A DNA stretch of 8,048 nucleotides, from NCBI GenBank assembly GCA_030631125.1, contig DAOVLS010000093.1, positions 1 through 8,048 on the forward strand, given 5' to 3'. The DNA is from Planctomycetales bacterium. Its GTDB lineage: Bacteria > Planctomycetota > Phycisphaerae > SM23-33. A program made the position numbers and the translations under genes. The notes beneath the pieces are model-generated. The model was not told the DNA's origin and ran no database searches. It worked only from the letters and a program-made list of their open reading frames with translations. Below, piece after piece: positions 6,315 to 8,048 of the stretch; within the stretch, counting starts at the first letter, position 1, and the number at the start of each line of letters is the position of its first letter.

Positions 6315-6616
6315 TTATCCCCCATCCTGATAACGGGTCGAAAGTTGACGGTGTCCAGTATGCAGGCGTTATAGGCGTCGTATGGTACTTTCGTAGGCCA
6401 GAACGGAGCGGTGGCTTCGCGTCCCTCGACCAGGCCGACCATATCGCCGACGCCCGCGCCCAGGCGGTCGTACATAACGACCGTCTCGTCGTTGCCTTCG
6501 TTAGCGCCGGTGAGCGTGCCGCGATTGCAGGTCCGGACAATCAGGAAACTGCCCGGTACGACCTCGCTCATCGACAGGTTCATCGTTACTTTGCCTATGA
6601 CCTTCGCTATTCGCAT
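6311..6616 (-). CDS. BMC-P shell pentamer protein (EutN/CcmL family)
   Basis: This 101-aa vertex protein is expected to form pentamers that cap the corners of the microcompartment shell. The family signature is strong: MRIAKVIGKV at the start, VPGSFLIVR at 20-28, NDETVVMYDRLGAGVGDMVG at 42-61, LVEGREA at 62-68 and ACILDTV at 84-90. It is of the ordinary single-domain length. ATG 6616 follows directly on the TAG of the upstream gene (TAGATG), and a very strong ribosome site (GGAGGAGAGG, 6623-6632) is embedded in that gene's last codons. Its own stop overlaps the aldolase start. The strong site suggests plentiful translation within the operon. Confidence 0.95.
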   Translation of the reverse strand: MRIAKVIGKVTMNLSMSEVVPGSFLIVRTCNRGTLTGANEGNDETVVMYDRLGAGVGDMVGLVEGREATAPFWPTKVPYDAYNACILDTVNFRPVIRMGDK

Positions 6617-7480
6617 CTACGACCTCTCCTCCCTGCCGACTGCTTCCAGAAGAACGCCGGAAGAAACCTTGTTGGCGCGATTATTCGTGAAAGCGCGGAT
6701 CATCGTGCACATCTCGTGGAACGTTGAGAAGGCGTGTTCGAGTATCAGGACGTTCGCGCCGAAGTGGCGAAGCCCGGCCTTGACGCTTTCGAGACGCGTG
6801 CCTTGCACGGCGCGGATGCCGGTGATCTTATTGGCCAGCACCATCGCATCGGCTGCGTATGGCATGATCGCAACACCGGCGACAAGCCCGTCCGAAGCGA
6901 CATCCCGGCACATCGACCGGAGGTTCTCCATCCAGCAGGACGACCGGTCGAACCGCGAAAAACCAATTCCGTTGTTTGAAAGCGAATCGGTAACGCTTCG
7001 GACCTTCTCATCGGATCTGTCGATAACAAGACCGATTGTGGTCGTCGGCGTCGAATCCGGGTTTGTATCCGTCGGAGTGGAGCGAGGTGTTCCGGTTTCG
7101 TCATGCCTCGCTGAAGCGAGCACGCCGGACGTGTGGTATTCCGGTATTCCGATATTCCGTTCTATTTTAGAGATTGTAAGGTTTTTCTGCTCTGCAAAGT
7201 CAGTGGCGGCGGGCGTGAGGAATTCGTTGTGCGACAACTCGATTACACTACCGTTTATACCGGATAATCGTTGTCGTAAGTCATCGACGGTGATAAAGAC
7301 CCTCGTAACCGGACGGGTTCCCAAAGCCGACGGATAGCTATCCGTCGGTTTGCGTTCCGCCGGTTCCTGTGTCTTCGGAAGCGGGGTTTCCAGTTGCGAT
7401 GCTGCAATCCCTTGCCGCCCAAGGGCTTCTATCACCTGTTCGGTAATCTTATTGACCAGTTCGGCGTCCACTCGTTTCAT
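6617..7480 (-). CDS. Microcompartment-associated protein: encapsulation-like helix plus degenerate RpiB-like domain
   Basis: This 287-aa protein has three parts. Residues 4-20 form an amphipathic helix (VDAELVNKITEQVIEAL) like an encapsulation peptide, followed by a Pro-rich linker to about 56. Residues 59-107 contain FITVDDL...FLTPAATDFAEQKNLTI, resembling the N-terminal segment of EutT-type proteins. After a Thr/Pro-rich linker (125-147), residues 148-285 align with ribose-5-phosphate isomerase B: AGVAI, ANKITGIRAV at 216-225, GANVLIL at 241-247. Where RpiB has its catalytic ICGTG loop this protein reads IMPYA (205-209), so the cysteine is a methionine and the glycine-rich loop is lost. RpiB activity is therefore doubtful. 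ATG 7480 overlaps the BMC-P stop (ATGA). A longer frame to 7513 adds non-conserved residues. It is likely a cargo, scaffold or ligand-binding protein; the exact role is unknown. Confidence 0.75.
   Translation of the reverse strand: MKRVDAELVNKITEQVIEALGRQGIAASQLETPLPKTQEPAERKPTDSYPSALGTRPVTRVFITVDDLRQRLSGINGSVIELSHNEFLTPAATDFAEQKNLTISKIERNIGIPEYHTSGVLASARHDETGTPRSTPTDTNPDSTPTTTIGLVIDRSDEKVRSVTDSLSNNGIGFSRFDRSSCWMENLRSMCRDVASDGLVAGVAIMPYAADAMVLANKITGIRAVQGTRLESVKAGLRHFGANVLILEHAFSTFHEMCTMIRAFTNNRANKVSSGVLLEAVGREERS
6623..6632 (-). promoter_or_regulatory. Very strong ribosome binding site for the second BMC-P
   Basis: GGAGGAGAGG on the minus strand, ending 6 nt before ATG 6616, lies within the last codons of the RpiB-like gene. 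It is by far the best ribosome site in the operon and contrasts with the absent one before the first BMC-P gene. Confidence 0.75.
7421..7471 (-). other. Predicted N-terminal encapsulation peptide of the RpiB-like protein
   Basis: Residues 4-20 of the RpiB-like protein place hydrophobic side chains at V4, L8, I12, V16 (with I17) and L20, with charged or polar residues between them. A Pro-rich linker follows. The i/i+4 pattern and terminal position match known encapsulation peptides and resemble the aldolase's C-terminal helix in character rather than exact sequence. Confidence 0.7.
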
Positions 7481-7740
7481 TCCTGATGATCGAGAATTCC
7501 TATAACGGCCCATCGGACGGGCGAGTTGGTGTTGCCGACCATCTCTCGCGCACCCTTACCGTCGTTGCTGATAAGCACCTTGCTGCCATGGCCTGCGCCC
7601 AGCATGTCGATAGCCAGAAGCGGATCGCCGTCCGGCTTGCCGACCAGATCAATCGGCTGGACCACCAGCAGCCGCCATCCCCGCATCGAGGGATGCTTTA
7701 TTGTCGAAACCGCATTACCTTCTACCACTGCTATGAACAT
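7477..7740 (-). CDS. BMC-P shell pentamer protein (EutN/CcmL family), first copy
   Basis: This 87-aa shell vertex protein has the EutN/CcmL pattern: MFIAVVEGNAVSTIKHPSM at the start, LLVVQPID at 24-31, LLAIDMLGAGHGSKVLISND at 41-60 and NSPVRWAVIGILD at 72-84. It differs clearly from the second BMC-P (6311-6616), so the two are separate paralogues that may occupy different vertices. ATG 7740 is chosen because it gives the family's canonical start; a GTG at 7794 would add repeat-encoded residues. There is no Shine-Dalgarno site: the upstream sequence is CCACGAAAAA, immediately preceded by a palindromic repeat. Its TGA overlaps the next gene's ATG. Confidence 0.92.
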   Translation of the reverse strand: MFIAVVEGNAVSTIKHPSMRGWRLLVVQPIDLVGKPDGDPLLAIDMLGAGHGSKVLISNDGKGAREMVGNTNSPVRWAVIGILDHQE

Positions 7741-7749
7741 TTTTTCGTG

Positions 7750-7811
7750 GCACAGGTTTTCAACCTGTGCATCCCGCACTTGGTGGAGCAGCACAGGTTG
7801 AAAACCTGTGC
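7750..7811. repeat. Two inverted 21-bp palindromes (REP-like pair)
   Basis: GCACAGGTT-TTC-AACCTGTGC (7750-7770) and its exact reverse complement GCACAGGTT-GAA-AACCTGTGC (7791-7811) flank a 20-bp spacer. Each is a 9-bp stem with a 3-nt loop, and the two copies can also pair with each other. The pair fills nearly all of the 79-bp gap between the aldehyde dehydrogenase and the first BMC-P gene. It resembles bacterial REP/BIME elements. Confidence 0.85.
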
Positions 7812-7819
7812 TACCAACA

Positions 7820-8048
7820 TTAAATAATCCTCAAATTATCGACCATTGTGCATCGTCGCAGGCGGGTGAAGGTCATCGGCGTTACGACGCCTTCGCCGGT
7901 GGCGCAGGCGATGGAGAAGTTACCGTAACCTTCTCCGCCCGCACCGTTGCCCGCCGCCGACGGGCCGTTCTTTACATAGAGCGTCGTGTCCATCGCCTTG
8001 CCCATGTAGGTCATGTTGCCCACCAACTTCGAGTGTATAATCGCGGTA
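7820..8048 (-). CDS. CoA-acylating aldehyde dehydrogenase (PduP/EutE family), C-terminal end
   Basis: Only the last 76 residues are in the window; the gene runs off the right edge. They match the C-terminus of PduP-type enzymes, which convert an aldehyde, NAD+ and coenzyme A to acyl-CoA and NADH inside microcompartments. Recognisable pieces are [49 protein letters not shown], and the terminal [17 protein letters not shown]. The usual N-terminal encapsulation peptide cannot be checked. With the FucA-type aldolase in the same cluster, lactaldehyde is the likely substrate, giving lactyl-CoA. The stop codon is followed by the palindrome pair before the first BMC-P gene. Family call is firm although the gene is partial. 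Confidence 0.93.
   Translation of the reverse strand, partial: TAIIHSKLVGNMTYMGKAMDTTLYVKNGPSAAGNGAGGEGYGNFSIACATGEGVVTPMTFTRLRRCTMVDNLRII

Noticed and set aside
5529..6374. 281-codon open frame on the plus strand
   Set aside because: It lies fully antisense to the class II aldolase and the end of BMC-P, whose motifs and start-stop overlaps are clear. The translation shows no recognisable family.
6411..7337. 308-codon open frame on the plus strand
   Set aside because: It is antisense to the RpiB-like gene and the second BMC-P, is rich in Ser/Arg/Thr typical of a shadow frame, and has no domain signature.

Overview
The window most resembles a member of the Planctomycetota, probably of the Phycisphaerae/Sedimentisphaerales type. 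That assignment rests on gene content and on palindromic intergenic repeats, not on a marker gene. The centrepiece is one end of a bacterial microcompartment (BMC) locus of the PVC (Planctomycetes-Verrucomicrobia) kind, a class known to degrade the fucose and rhamnose breakdown product lactaldehyde inside a protein shell.

Right part, minus strand, in transcription order from the right edge. First comes the C-terminal end of a PduP/EutE-type CoA-acylating aldehyde dehydrogenase (7820-8048, cut by the window). A pair of inverted palindromes (7750-7811) follows. Then come a BMC-P shell pentamer (7477-7740), a protein with an encapsulation-peptide-like N-terminus and a degenerate RpiB-like domain (6617-7480), a second BMC-P pentamer (6311-6616), and a class II (FucA-type) sugar-phosphate aldolase with a long linker and a C-terminal encapsulation-like helix (5298-6314). 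The four genes from 7740 to 5298 abut or overlap at stop and start codons, so they are almost certainly translated as a unit. No BMC-H hexamer is visible; those genes must lie elsewhere. The inferred chemistry is: fuculose- or rhamnulose-1-phosphate is cleaved to lactaldehyde plus DHAP, and lactaldehyde is oxidised to its acyl-CoA by the dehydrogenase.

Middle. An 83-bp element with perfect 12-bp terminal inverted repeats, plus a 19-bp tandem repeat, separates the aldolase from a TIM-barrel protein of the DeoC/LacD class I aldolase type (3957-5153). After a good sigma70-like promoter (3902-3931) comes a class II fructose-bisphosphate aldolase (2814-3836), which could condense the DHAP released by the microcompartment into hexose phosphate. 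Three aldolase-fold proteins are therefore encoded in a row.

Left part. Directly downstream of the fructose-bisphosphate aldolase, on the same strand, are an MNT-HEPN toxin-antitoxin pair (mntA 2491-2793, hepT 2154-2501) and a small DUF2283 protein (1872-2093). Convergent to them on the plus strand are a GDP-mannose mannosyl hydrolase (52-510) and a leaderless M14 zinc carboxypeptidase (608-1846). No rRNA, tRNA, CRISPR array or transposase was seen, and no gene-free stretch exceeds 300 bases.
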